Shown: positions 53,635 through 61,536, counted from the first letter of the stretch. The stretch: 64,000 nucleotides of DNA from Lachnospiraceae bacterium (GCA_009911195.1 QXWV01000066.1:1-64000); one strand, 5' to 3'. Notes: generated by a model not told the origin, from the sequence alone. Translations and numbers: made by a program.

Positions 53635-53739
53635 ATGAAAAGACTCGTATCACTCCCCGCCCTGCTCATCTATGCGGCAGCGGCAGTAACAGCATTCATC
53701 ATCATCAGAGCGAAAAGGAGAAAAAAGAACTATGCGTAA
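53635..53739 (+). CDS. 34-residue single-helix membrane peptide
   Basis: ATG 53,635 after GGAGGG encodes LVSLPALLIYAAAAVTAFII and a basic end RAKRRKKNYA. Its last 8 bases overlap the pilin start, so translation of the pilin may be coupled to it. Confidence 0.6.
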   Translation: MKRLVSLPALLIYAAAAVTAFIIIRAKRRKKNYA

Positions 53740-53953
53740 AGCAATCCAGACATTGAAAACCAAGGCAGTATGTGCCGCCATCCGCACCAGGGCCATCCTG
53801 AAAGATGAGGCAGGCGACTTCTACATTTCCGATGGTGTCAAGATCATCATCGCCGTCGTGCTGGGGGCGCTCCTGTTAGCCGCCCTGACGCTCATCTTCA
53901 ACGATACCGTCATCCCCCGTATCACGCGCGAGATTGAGGGCCTGTTCGGATAA
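53732..53953 (+). CDS. Flp-like major pilin candidate (DUF6133-like)
   Basis: A 73-residue protein with a basic leader, DEAGD junction and one hydrophobic helix (VKIIIAVVLGALLLAALTLIF). Size and layout fit Flp/Tad pilins, with cleavage likely next to the Gly. Encoded last in the tad gene run, it is the best candidate for the main pilus subunit. I recall the family as DUF6133. Confidence 0.72.
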   Translation: MRKAIQTLKTKAVCAAIRTRAILKDEAGDFYISDGVKIIIAVVLGALLLAALTLIFNDTVIPRITREIEGLFG

Positions 53954-53981
53954 GCGCGGCAGGGCCACAGGGAGGTGATCT

Positions 53982-54353
53982 ATGATGGACCCAGTTCTGA
54001 GCGTCAGCTATGCCACCATCGCCGCCTTCTTCGAGGCGTCGGAGGGCAACCACCGGAACGCCGTGTACGTCTCCTGCTCCTGCGGCTACAGGCGGGAATC
54101 CGGCTGCGGGGACTTCCTGTTCATACCAGGGCATGACTGCCGCCCCATCCTGCTCCCGCTTTCCGATGCGGAGAGCTTCCTGGGCAGGGCGGTGGACCGG
54201 ACGGAGTGCGCCTGCACCATGAGCAGCCGGTGCTTCATCCGCCTCTACAGCAGATGGCTGGAGCTTGCCACCGGCTCCGCAAGGGACTGCCCCATCCAGC
54301 AGATCCTCCACCTGATGAACCGGCCGCCGGACCACAAGGGCACGATGCCCTGA
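53982..54353 (+). CDS. Cysteine-rich protein at end of the pilus operon
   Basis: A 123-residue protein with seven cysteines (VSCSCGYRRESGCGDF, ECACTMSSRCF, and one later) and no membrane segment. The pattern suggests metal binding. GGGAGGTG stands before ATG 53,982. I do not recognise the family. It precedes a terminator. Confidence 0.6.
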   Translation: MMDPVLSVSYATIAAFFEASEGNHRNAVYVSCSCGYRRESGCGDFLFIPGHDCRPILLPLSDAESFLGRAVDRTECACTMSSRCFIRLYSRWLELATGSARDCPIQQILHLMNRPPDHKGTMP

Positions 54354-54416
54354 CCTGCGGCCCAATCAGGCGGAAAACTGGAAAAAACTGGAAAAATACT
54401 CGCAGATGACTTAAGA

Positions 54417-54451
54417 AAAGGCGCCTCCCCTATGGGAAACGCCTTTCCTTT
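54417..54451 (+). terminator. Terminator of the pilus operon
   Basis: AAAGGCG (54,417-54,423) pairs with CGCCTTT (54,440-54,446), followed by CCTTT. The region before it has two 11-bp repeats of AACTGGAAAAA (54,376-54,397). Confidence 0.65.
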
Positions 54452-54520
54452 CCACTAAAATATACTTAAAGATTACTTAATCCATACATAAAGCCCGGAC
54501 ATGGAAGGAGGCACACACAA

Positions 54521-54949
54521 ATGAAAATGAAACAGAAGGCCAAGGGCACACCGGCAAAGATAAAATGCCCCTACTGCGGCCGCAGCGCCGTACTCAGGAA
54601 GGCATCCTACGTCTATAAGGAAAAGGCACTGGACGAATACCTCTATGTCTGCTCCGGCTACCCTGAATGCAACGCCTATGTGGGCGTCCATGCGGGGACC
54701 ATGCAGCCCAAAGGGACGCTGGCCAACGGGGACCTGCGCCACAAGCGGATCGAGACGCACCGGCTCTTTGACGCCATCTGGAGGAGCGGCATCCTCTCCC
54801 GCAAGGAGGCATACCGCTGGATGCAGGATATCTTCGCACTCCCCAGCTCCCAGGCGCACATCGGGCAGTTCTCCGACTACCGCTGCGACTGCCTGAAGGC
54901 CGAATGCCGGAGGGTGCTTGAGAACAACCATATAAAAACCGCCTGCTAG
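54521..54949 (+). CDS. DUF3268-type zinc-finger protein
   Basis: A 142-residue protein with CPYCGRSAVLR...YVCSGYPECNAYVG (residues about 14-45), a zinc ribbon like that of topoisomerase and DUF3268 proteins. A conserved helical part WRSGILSRKEAYRWMQ follows. It may assist DNA processing on the element. AAGGAGG lies upstream of ATG 54,521. Confidence 0.8.
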   Translation: MKMKQKAKGTPAKIKCPYCGRSAVLRKASYVYKEKALDEYLYVCSGYPECNAYVGVHAGTMQPKGTLANGDLRHKRIETHRLFDAIWRSGILSRKEAYRWMQDIFALPSSQAHIGQFSDYRCDCLKAECRRVLENNHIKTAC

Positions 54950-54979
54950 GACGGCAGGGGACATTGCAGGGCCAGAGAA

Positions 54980-55039
54980 GTGTGTAAAGAAATCCCAGGT
55001 GGCCAAAGTACGCCCACTAAGAATTTCTAAATTACACAC
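54980..55039 (+). promoter_or_regulatory. Long stem-loop upstream of the sigma-factor gene
   Basis: GTGTGTAA-AGAAAT (54,980-54,993) can pair with ATTTCT and TTACACAC (55,023-55,039). This gives an interrupted 14-bp stem with a loop of about 29 bases. There is no T-run. It ends 23 bp before the start codon and could be an operator or a translation-controlling leader. Confidence 0.5.
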
Positions 55040-55061
55040 CAGAAGAAAGCGGGGTGATGCC

Positions 55062-55619
55062 ATGGCAGCAATGACCATACAGGAAAGGGAACTGGCGGAA
55101 CGGCACCTTTACCTTGTGAGGGACACCGTACTGGGCACCATGTCCCTGAATGAATCCATACAGGGGTTCGGATACGACGACCTCTACCAGACCGGCTGTG
55201 AGGCGCTCTGCCATGCGGCCCAGAAATACCGTGTGGAGGGCGGGGCTTCCTTCCCAACCTTTGCATCCGTGGTCATCAGGAACCGCCTCATCTCCCACTG
55301 CAGGAAGGCGGCAAGGGTGCAGAGGCCCCTGGAATACATGGACGCGCCGCAGCCATCCGGCTCCGGGCTGACCTATGCGGATGCCCTTCCGGATGACAGC
55401 TTCCACGGCATCTCGGATGCGGACACTTTCTTCCTGCTCTCCCAGGCGAAAGAGCGCTGCTCCGGCACCACAAGGAAAGGCATCGAGGCCCTGGCCTTAA
55501 AATGCCGGGGACATACCGGCGTGGAGATCGCCGCCCGGTACGGCGTCGCACCGAACCATGTGGCGGCCTGGATCTCCAAAGCCACGAAGATGCTGCGGGA
55601 AGAAAGGCTGACAGCCTGA
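55062..55619 (+). CDS. Sigma-70-family RNA polymerase sigma factor
   Basis: A 185-residue protein with region 2 (LYLVRDTVL, GFGYDDLYQTGCEALCHAAQKY, FPTFASVVIRNRLISHCRK, quoted in pieces) and a C-terminal region 4-like helix-turn-helix (TGVEIAARYGVAPNHVAAWI). An ORF-internal ATG at 55,062 with GGGGTGAT upstream is used. It is a candidate element-encoded sigma factor that could direct transfer or pilus genes. Confidence 0.82.
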   Translation: MAAMTIQERELAERHLYLVRDTVLGTMSLNESIQGFGYDDLYQTGCEALCHAAQKYRVEGGASFPTFASVVIRNRLISHCRKAARVQRPLEYMDAPQPSGSGLTYADALPDDSFHGISDADTFFLLSQAKERCSGTTRKGIEALALKCRGHTGVEIAARYGVAPNHVAAWISKATKMLREERLTA

Positions 55620-55641
55620 TGAAAAAAGGAGGAGATACGAT

Positions 55642-56319
55642 ATGCTGACACTTTACACTGCCATAGGGAACTACCGATTGACCGGGAAGGGGCTTCCCCT
55701 TGTCACTGCAGGCGGACGGGACTGCGCACTGGACGCCCATGAGCTGCTCCTGTGGTCCAGCCTCGCCTTCCGGATACTGACCTACCAGGAGCTCAGGGCG
55801 GAATTCTACGAAAAGGAAAGGGAGCTGCACATCCTTGGGGAACTGGACTTCGACCACTATCTGAACCGCCTCGTCATGCGCAGGCTTGTGGCATCCGGGA
55901 AGGACTGCACCGGCGTTGACGCCCTGTATGACCTCTTAGGGCACCTGTATGTCCAACCTGCGCCGGACGGCATCACCGTAAAAGCCGCCTCCTTCTTAAA
56001 GCTCATCCTTGGCCGCAGGCTCCCTTTCCGGAAAGCCCTGGCGGTGTTCCATTCCGAGAAGCTGGAGCCGATGGAGAAGCAGGTCCTGGCACTGCTGCGC
56101 CACGAGATGCTGTCCACTGCGGAGCTGATCCAGTGTACGGAAAAGGGGAAGGCCCGCATAAAGGACAGCGAAGACCTGATGGACTGCCTGTACCGGGAAG
56201 ACGGCAGCGACTGTGAGGGCATCGTCACGGACTGCCGCACTTCTGAAACAAGATTCCCCGTACTCGCTGCTGTTGCAAATCTGTACCTGAAGCAGCAGGT
56301 CACATTCCAGATTTTATAA
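55642..56319 (+). CDS. Unknown protein, GOLPH3/GPP34-like in outline
   Basis: A 225-residue, mostly helical protein beginning MLTLYTAIGNYRLTGKGLP. It has repeated short helices (HYLNRLVMRRLVASGKD) and ends without a membrane anchor. I do not recognise it with confidence. GGAGG precedes ATG 55,642. It follows the sigma-factor gene by 22 bp, so the two are probably co-transcribed. Confidence 0.55.
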   Translation: MLTLYTAIGNYRLTGKGLPLVTAGGRDCALDAHELLLWSSLAFRILTYQELRAEFYEKERELHILGELDFDHYLNRLVMRRLVASGKDCTGVDALYDLLGHLYVQPAPDGITVKAASFLKLILGRRLPFRKALAVFHSEKLEPMEKQVLALLRHEMLSTAELIQCTEKGKARIKDSEDLMDCLYREDGSDCEGIVTDCRTSETRFPVLAAVANLYLKQQVTFQIL

Positions 56320-56331
56320 AGGAGATGACTC

Positions 56332-56775
56332 ATGGAACCCATACCAAAACCGCTGCTGCGGCGGCTGGTCCTGACCTTCCTTGTCGGGACCGGCTGTTTC
56401 TTTACCGGCCTCGTCCTCTTCCTCCATCAAAAGGATATTTCCTTTTTCATCCTCAGTATCCTGCTGTTTGCCGGTTCTGCTATAAAAGCCGTGCTGCTTG
56501 GTCTCCAGATCAAAAGAAAGACCTACTTTGTGCTGGAGGGCATCTGCACGGATGTCCGGCTGAGGTTTTTCAGGAACAGCCATGACATTGTGCTTACCGA
56601 TCAGGATGGCAATGAACACCTGCTCCGGATCGGGAAAGACCAAAAGATCCGTCCCGGTCTTTCCTACCGGTTCTATTTCAGGACTTCAGAAAGCATCCCG
56701 TCCGGGCAGAACCCGCTCTTAACGAAAGCCACGCTGACAGACAACCTGCTTGGCGTGGAGGAAATAAAATATTGA
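56332..56775 (+). CDS. Two-helix membrane protein of unknown function
   Basis: A 147-residue protein with two hydrophobic helices at about 10-28 and 35-58 (FFILSILLFAGSAIKAVLL) and a soluble beta-rich C-terminus (DIVLTDQDGNEHLLRIGKD) that may be an OB-like fold. It is co-directional and 12 bp after the previous gene. Confidence 0.6.
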   Translation: MEPIPKPLLRRLVLTFLVGTGCFFTGLVLFLHQKDISFFILSILLFAGSAIKAVLLGLQIKRKTYFVLEGICTDVRLRFFRNSHDIVLTDQDGNEHLLRIGKDQKIRPGLSYRFYFRTSESIPSGQNPLLTKATLTDNLLGVEEIKY

Positions 56776-56783
56776 TGAATAAA

Positions 56784-56812
56784 TTGACATATTTCCGCCT
56801 CTTTCGTATAAT
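56784..56812 (+). promoter_or_regulatory. Consensus sigma-A promoter of the type III toxin-antitoxin locus
   Basis: TTGACA (56,784-56,789), a 17-base spacer and TATAAT (56,807-56,812), a perfect match. Transcription should start just before the GATAGA hairpin at 56,822. Confidence 0.88.
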
Positions 56813-56821
56813 GATAATAAA

Positions 56822-56937
56822 GATAGAGAAATCTATCGAAAATATTGTCCGCTTACCGTTGGCGGCTTATAAATGACCGGTCCGAAAATATGGTTCGCCC
56901 ACCGGAGGCGTCTAATAAATGTCCGGCCTGAAAATTC
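56822..56937 (+). ncRNA. CptI-like RNA antitoxin: two 46-nt pseudoknot repeats
   Basis: The transcript opens with a perfect hairpin GATAGA-GAAA-TCTATC (56,822-56,837). Two 46-nt repeats follow (56,838-56,883 and 56,884-56,929), each starting GAAAATAT, plus a partial third (GAAAAT). Each repeat can form an H-type pseudoknot: CCGC/GCGG with loop ACCG pairing CGGT in repeat 1; CGCC/GGCG with loop CCGGA pairing TCCGG in repeat 2. The stems differ between repeats but remain paired. This is the architecture of type III antitoxins, CptI type, cut from the transcript by the toxin downstream. Confidence 0.78.
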
Positions 56938-56967
56938 TCAGCCCTATCGCAAGGTAGGGCTGATTTT
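56938..56967 (+). terminator. Attenuating terminator between RNA antitoxin and toxin gene
   Basis: TCAGCCCTA (56,938-56,946) pairs perfectly with TAGGGCTGA (56,955-56,963), then TTTTATA. In type III systems such a terminator limits toxin mRNA relative to the repeat RNA. Confidence 0.88.
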
Positions 56968-56981
56968 ATAGGTGGTGGCAT

Positions 56982-57614
56982 ATGCTTTACAAAGAAGGTT
57001 ATGTATATCATATCAAGGATGAATATTTTGAAAAAGTAAATGACAATATGCTCATGCAGAACAAAGAGAACGGTACATACCGCCCAACTTTCTACTGCCT
57101 GAAGGATGAGAAGACCTCCCTGCTCTGGATGGTCCCATTAAGCAGCCGGGTAGACAAGTTCAGGGCCATCCATGACAAACAGGCAAAAAAATACGGCAGA
57201 TGCCTCACTATTGTCCTTGGAGAATTTGACGGAAAAAGCGCCGCCTTCCTCCTGCAGAACATGTTCCCTGTCACAGAATATTATCTTGACCACATACATA
57301 CCAGAAACAATAATCCGGTTCCTGTAAAGCATTCCATCCACAGCGAGATAAGCACAAACATGAAACGGCTGCGCCAGCTCCATGCAAGGGGCAGGAAAGT
57401 TGTATTCCCTGACATTACGCGTCTGGAAAAGATCATGCTTCAGGAGCTGAACGACAGCCATGCCCTTCAGGACAACGAAGCTTCCCCTGATCCATTTTAT
57501 TTTGAACCGAACAGGAGACAGTTGGAAAAAGCCGCCCAGCAAATAGCCAATGGACAAATCGTTACAAAAACCATAGAGGAACTGGAGGACATGGAACGTG
57601 AAGCAAAACAATAA
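56982..57614 (+). CDS. CptN/ToxN-like endoribonuclease toxin (type III TA)
   Basis: A 210-residue protein with the family-like stretches YRPTFYCLKDEKTSLLWMVPL, SSRVDKFRAIH and AFLLQNMFPVTEYYL (each quoted in part). It lacks any DNA-binding domain and is encoded right after an RNA repeat array and terminator. ToxN-fold toxins are RNases that cut their own antitoxin RNA and cellular mRNA and act in plasmid stability or phage abortive infection. The start has AGGTGG upstream. The chain is longer than classic ToxN by about 40 residues at the C-terminus. Confidence 0.75.
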   Translation: MLYKEGYVYHIKDEYFEKVNDNMLMQNKENGTYRPTFYCLKDEKTSLLWMVPLSSRVDKFRAIHDKQAKKYGRCLTIVLGEFDGKSAAFLLQNMFPVTEYYLDHIHTRNNNPVPVKHSIHSEISTNMKRLRQLHARGRKVVFPDITRLEKIMLQELNDSHALQDNEASPDPFYFEPNRRQLEKAAQQIANGQIVTKTIEELEDMEREAKQ

Positions 57615-57986
57615 ATAACAAATAGTGCAGACATCGTGATGCAGGAATCCCATGCATTAAGTCTACAGTCGAAATTAAAGGGCTGCTATAAAGCAGGCAG
57701 CTAATAACCGCACTGTCCGGAAAATGTCCGGAAAATGTCTGCAAATATAATCTTTATACTAAATACAAAATCTTGTATCCTTCCATTTGACATATGCTAT
57801 ATATTGTGCTAAAATGTTCCTGTAATTGATTTTTGTGCTTCCCAAGGGGATATGCAGAGCGCATAGATGCACACGTTGTTTAAGATTGAATTAAGTGTCA
57901 GAAGAATCATGCCGGTAAGTGGCAGTCTTTTGGCACTTTTTTTGATGCAGCCAAAATTTTTTTCACCAGAGAAAGGAGAATGAAAC
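57615..57986 (+). promoter_or_regulatory. Region with ssb promoter and structured leader
   Basis: The first 100 bp hold two tandem 11-bp repeats TGTCCGGAAAA (57,714-57,735). TTGACA (57,787-57,792), 17 bases, and TAAAAT (57,810-57,815) with TGC before it form a promoter. The leader of about 165 nt contains TATGC/GCATA and, at 57,918-57,944, a terminator-like AAGTGGCA/TGGCACTT hairpin followed by five further T, so ssb may be under attenuation. Confidence 0.6.
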
Positions 57987-58412
57987 ATGTTTACACCAAT
58001 CACACTCACAGGGAGAGTCACAGCGGATCTTGAACTCCAGACCAGCGCGAACGGGACTGACTACATCCAGTTCAACGTGGCGGTCAACAAGGGGTATGGC
58101 GAGCAGGAACACGCCAATTTCTACCAGTGTGTCCTGTTCGGGAAAGCGTCTGAAAGGATCAGCAAAGCAGGCGTCAAAAAAGGCAGCCTGCTCTTCATCA
58201 CGGGCGACCTTGACCTTGTGGAATTCACCCGCAGGTCGGACGGCTCAAAAGGCATGATCCCCAAGATCACCGTATACGAATGGAGCTATGTCCCCGGCGG
58301 AAAACGTGCGGAAGGCGGCAATGCCAATGCAGGCAGCGGCGCACCTTCCGGCGCAGATGACGGCTTCATGAACGTGGAAGACTGTGGAGAGAATGGACTG
58401 CCGTTCAACTGA
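57987..58412 (+). CDS. ssb: Single-stranded DNA-binding protein
   Basis: A 141-residue SSB with OB fold (TLTGRVTADLELQTSANG, VNKGYGEQEHANFYQCVLFG, LLFITGDLDLVEF), a Gly/Asn/Ala-rich linker and the end ENGLPFN, close to the usual acidic IPF tail. Conjugative elements carry SSB to protect the transferred strand. AAAGGAG lies upstream of ATG 57,987. Confidence 0.93.
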   Translation: MFTPITLTGRVTADLELQTSANGTDYIQFNVAVNKGYGEQEHANFYQCVLFGKASERISKAGVKKGSLLFITGDLDLVEFTRRSDGSKGMIPKITVYEWSYVPGGKRAEGGNANAGSGAPSGADDGFMNVEDCGENGLPFN

Positions 58413-58436
58413 TGCCTTTGGCACGGCTGGCGGTAC

Positions 58437-58489
58437 AAGAGGAATTGCATCGGAGAGACAATATCTCCGGCTGTGATTCCTCTTTTTTT
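58437..58489 (+). terminator. Terminator after ssb
   Basis: AAGAGGAAT and CGGAGA on the left pair with TCTCCG and ATTCCTCTT on the right, followed by TTTTT. It forms a long interrupted hairpin. Confidence 0.85.
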
Positions 58490-58519
58490 ATTTTACAAGG
58501 AAAGGAATGAAAAAACCAA

Positions 58520-59416
58520 ATGAGAAAAAACGTATTTTCCAGCAGCATCAAGATCCTGATCGTCTCCCTGCTCCTCCTGGCCGTCTTTTTCCAGAAGGAA
58601 CGCTCCCAGAAGCTGATGGCGCTGGCCCTCATCCTCTGGGGCGCCGTAACTGCCGGGATATTCCTGTTCCGGAAGTCGAGGAAGCTGGCAAAGAAATGCA
58701 GAGCCTTTTCTGCCTCCTTAAAACAGGCTGGCAGAACAGCAAAAGCCCCTGCGGAAAAAACAGCAGAGCCAGTACCTAAAGCTGATACGGAACCGGCTGG
58801 ACCGGCAGCTCCTGCAAAACCGGCACCTGACAGCAGGGAAACGGAGACCATGCTGCTCCATATCTCCCTGCGGATCACAGAAAAGCTCAAGTCCGCCTAT
58901 CCCCAGTCCGTCTGGCAGTGGAAGGACACACCCTCCCTGCAGGGCATCCTGGCAGGCGGGACGGTGCGCATCCTGGTGGAGAACATGGACGCCTATACCC
59001 ATGCGGACATCTCCTTTGACCGCTTCGGGCGCATCCATGTGGAACCCATGACCATCGGCAGCTTTGCAGAGCCTTCCGGAAACGGCACCAGCGCCGGGCC
59101 AGGAACAGGCGGTGCGGATGCCGCAGAAGAAATGCCCCCGGAGCCATCCGTGGTGGACGTAAGGGTATGGTATGAGCTGGTAGGCCAGAAAGTGCTGGAG
59201 ACACAGATCACCGACCTGAACGCCAACGGCCATACGAAGCTCACCATCAAGGAAAACGGGGATATCGTCGTCAACAGGCAGAAAAAGGAGGTGCTGAAGG
59301 GCACCCTGGACTCCTTCCCGGCAAAGAGCTGCTGGGAGGAACTGGTCTTGCTGCTGGCCGAAGACGAACTGAAAGGAAAGATCGCGGGAAACACCCTGCA
59401 GGTCTCATGGATCTAG
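58520..59416 (+). CDS. Membrane protein with two N-terminal helices, unknown function
   Basis: A 298-residue protein with helices at about 9-25 (IKILIVSLLLLAVFF) and 32-50, then an Ala/Pro/Glu linker. A soluble domain (about 110-298) has WQWKDTPSLQGILAGG and DISFDRFGRIHVEPM. I do not recognise it. It precedes the MoxR-VWA module by 42 bp and may belong to the same operon. Confidence 0.55.
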   Translation: MRKNVFSSSIKILIVSLLLLAVFFQKERSQKLMALALILWGAVTAGIFLFRKSRKLAKKCRAFSASLKQAGRTAKAPAEKTAEPVPKADTEPAGPAAPAKPAPDSRETETMLLHISLRITEKLKSAYPQSVWQWKDTPSLQGILAGGTVRILVENMDAYTHADISFDRFGRIHVEPMTIGSFAEPSGNGTSAGPGTGGADAAEEMPPEPSVVDVRVWYELVGQKVLETQITDLNANGHTKLTIKENGDIVVNRQKKEVLKGTLDSFPAKSCWEELVLLLAEDELKGKIAGNTLQVSWI

Positions 59417-59458
59417 GGCATCCCATAAAAAACGCAGAAAAGAAAGGAAGAATGAACC

Positions 59459-61246
59459 ATGGCAAAATCACCTTTATTCAACAACTGGACCTGGAAGCTC
59501 GGCATGCCTGAGCCTTTCGACAAAGCCGCATCAACCATAAGCACTGCCCACTACTCCTCCTACTGCACGGTAGCCACCAAAAAAGCGACGCTGCACGCCC
59601 CTCTCCTTTCGGCGGTCCTTGCCTACATGGAGATGGATACCAGCCTGACGCCGGGCAGCACCTCTGGGAGCGCCATCGGCACCCAGGGCGAAAAGACTGT
59701 GGCTGAATACCAGAGCCGCACCGGGGAGATCCATGTGGCAGTGTTCAACAAAAAGAACGGAAAGTTCAATGTAGGCCGTTATGAGGACGTCACCGCCTCC
59801 CCGAAGGTCTATACCTTAAAGGACGGCGGGAACACCGGGACGGCGCTGTTCTTCGTGCTGATACCGGAAGCCATGAAGGATGACGAGTTCAGGGAGAACT
59901 ATGACCTGCTGGGCAGATGCAAAAACGACGGCTATGCGGACATGGATGAGGCGGAAAAAGCAGCCTTCATCCTGTGCGACAACCTTTACCGCAGGATCGA
60001 GGGCGCGGACACGCTTCCTACAGCCGGGATCAAGCTGAACATACCCAGCACCGGGAACCTCCCCCAGCTCACCGCCGTGAACATATCCAGAAATGCCTAT
60101 TCCCCCAGCAGCGTGCTCTACGGCACCTTCCGCATCCTTACGGGCATTGCCGCCCATGCCGCTGCCGTCTCCGTGAACAGGGACGATTTCGTGAAGCATT
60201 ATCCCCTGTCAGACAGGGTACTCACACCAAAAGAAGAGCTGATGGTGCCCCGGATCGAGGACTGGTACGTCATCCCGCCGGAAGTCACCACCATCTGCAG
60301 GCACGCCCAGATGACCACGACGGGCAGCCAGCCCATGCGCAACTTCATGATGCGCGGCCCTGCAGGCACGGGAAAGACGGAAGGCGCAAAGGCAGTCGCT
60401 GCAGGATTAGGGCTTCCCTACCTGTACTACACCTGCTCCGCCAATACGGAAATCTATGACTTTCTCGGACAGATGCTCCCTGAAACAAATGAAAGGCCGC
60501 AGGGCGGCACGGAATATCCAACCCTGACAGACATCCAGATGGACCCGCCCTCGGCCTATAAGAAGCTGACCGGGACCTACGATGAGACCGTCACGGACGC
60601 AGAGGTCTATGACAAGCTGCTGGAAGTGATGGCACAGGATGCAAAGGAGCTGATGGCAGACAATGCCTCCGGGCAGCGGTTCCGCTATGTGGAGACACCG
60701 CTGATCACGGCGATCAGAAACGGCTACCTGATCGAGATACAGGAGCCCACGGTCATCGCGAACCCCGGCGTGCTGGTAGGACTGAACGCCCTGCTGGATC
60801 GCTGCGCCAGCGTCACGCTGACGACGGGAGAAGTGATACACAGGCATCCCGATACCGTGGTCGTGGTAACAACAAACAACAATTATGCGGGCTGCCGGGA
60901 CATGAACCAGTCCGTCATCTCCAGGATGAACCTGATCATGGACATCGAGGAGCCTGACGTGGACACCCTGACAGAGCGCGTCATGAACGTGACCGGATGC
61001 ACGGACAGGTCAGCCGTCTCGGATATGGCCGCCTCCGTACAGGAGATCAGCGAGCGCTGCCGGGAGACCATGATCAATGACGGGAGCTGCGGCGTGCGGG
61101 AGCTCATCAGCTGGGTGCAGTCCTACATGGTCTGCGGGAACGTGCTGGAAGCCGCAAGATACACAGTGCTCTCCTCCGTCTCCGGCGACCCGGAGAACCG
61201 CGCCGACATCCTCTCCTCCTGCCTGGAACAGAAATTTGCCGCATAG
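59459..61246 (+). CDS. MoxR/CobS-like AAA+ ATPase
   Basis: A 595-residue protein. The first 270 residues are a separate domain. The AAA+ module starts at about 285 with Walker A GPAGTGKTEGAK (300-311), and VVVVTTNNNYAGC (about 465) forms the sensor 1 region. RMNLIMDIEEPD follows. It fits MoxR/CobS-type chaperone ATPases, which act with VWA-domain partners; such a partner is encoded two genes downstream. AAAGGAAG precedes ATG 59,459. Confidence 0.85.
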   Translation: MAKSPLFNNWTWKLGMPEPFDKAASTISTAHYSSYCTVATKKATLHAPLLSAVLAYMEMDTSLTPGSTSGSAIGTQGEKTVAEYQSRTGEIHVAVFNKKNGKFNVGRYEDVTASPKVYTLKDGGNTGTALFFVLIPEAMKDDEFRENYDLLGRCKNDGYADMDEAEKAAFILCDNLYRRIEGADTLPTAGIKLNIPSTGNLPQLTAVNISRNAYSPSSVLYGTFRILTGIAAHAAAVSVNRDDFVKHYPLSDRVLTPKEELMVPRIEDWYVIPPEVTTICRHAQMTTTGSQPMRNFMMRGPAGTGKTEGAKAVAAGLGLPYLYYTCSANTEIYDFLGQMLPETNERPQGGTEYPTLTDIQMDPPSAYKKLTGTYDETVTDAEVYDKLLEVMAQDAKELMADNASGQRFRYVETPLITAIRNGYLIEIQEPTVIANPGVLVGLNALLDRCASVTLTTGEVIHRHPDTVVVVTTNNNYAGCRDMNQSVISRMNLIMDIEEPDVDTLTERVMNVTGCTDRSAVSDMAASVQEISERCRETMINDGSCGVRELISWVQSYMVCGNVLEAARYTVLSSVSGDPENRADILSSCLEQKFAA

Positions 61247-61254
61247 GAGGGGAC

Positions 61255-61536
61255 ATGCCTATGGACCATCAGAAGGAACAGCAGTTAAAGAGCCGCCTGG
61301 CGAGGAACCTGCGGTGCCTGCGCATGTCGCGCAGCCCCTGCCTTTCCCAGAAGATGCTCGCAAAAAAACTGGGAGTCACCCAGAAGAGCATCTCACGGTA
61401 TGAGAATGCCAGATGCCTGCCGCCCGCCCATGTGCTCGTCGCGCTGGCGGAGGAGTTCGGGCTGGCAACGGATGCGCTCTTCATGGAACGGCTCCCCCAT
61501 AAATATGAAAAAGAAAGAAGGTATCAAAACGAATGA
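61255..61536 (+). CDS. XRE-family helix-turn-helix regulator
   Basis: A 93-residue protein with the classic HTH: LARNLRCLRMSRSPCLSQKML, AKKLGVTQKSISRYENAR (quoted in parts) and LVALAEEFGL. It lies between the AAA+ and VWA genes and overlaps the latter by four bases (ATGA). It probably regulates the module or acts as its sensor. Confidence 0.85.
   Translation: MPMDHQKEQQLKSRLARNLRCLRMSRSPCLSQKMLAKKLGVTQKSISRYENARCLPPAHVLVALAEEFGLATDALFMERLPHKYEKERRYQNE

Noticed and set aside
56838-56929. Two 46-bp repeats considered as a CRISPR array or a riboswitch
   Set aside because: There are no spacers between the units, only two copies, and each folds as a pseudoknot upstream of a ToxN-like gene, which fits a type III antitoxin.
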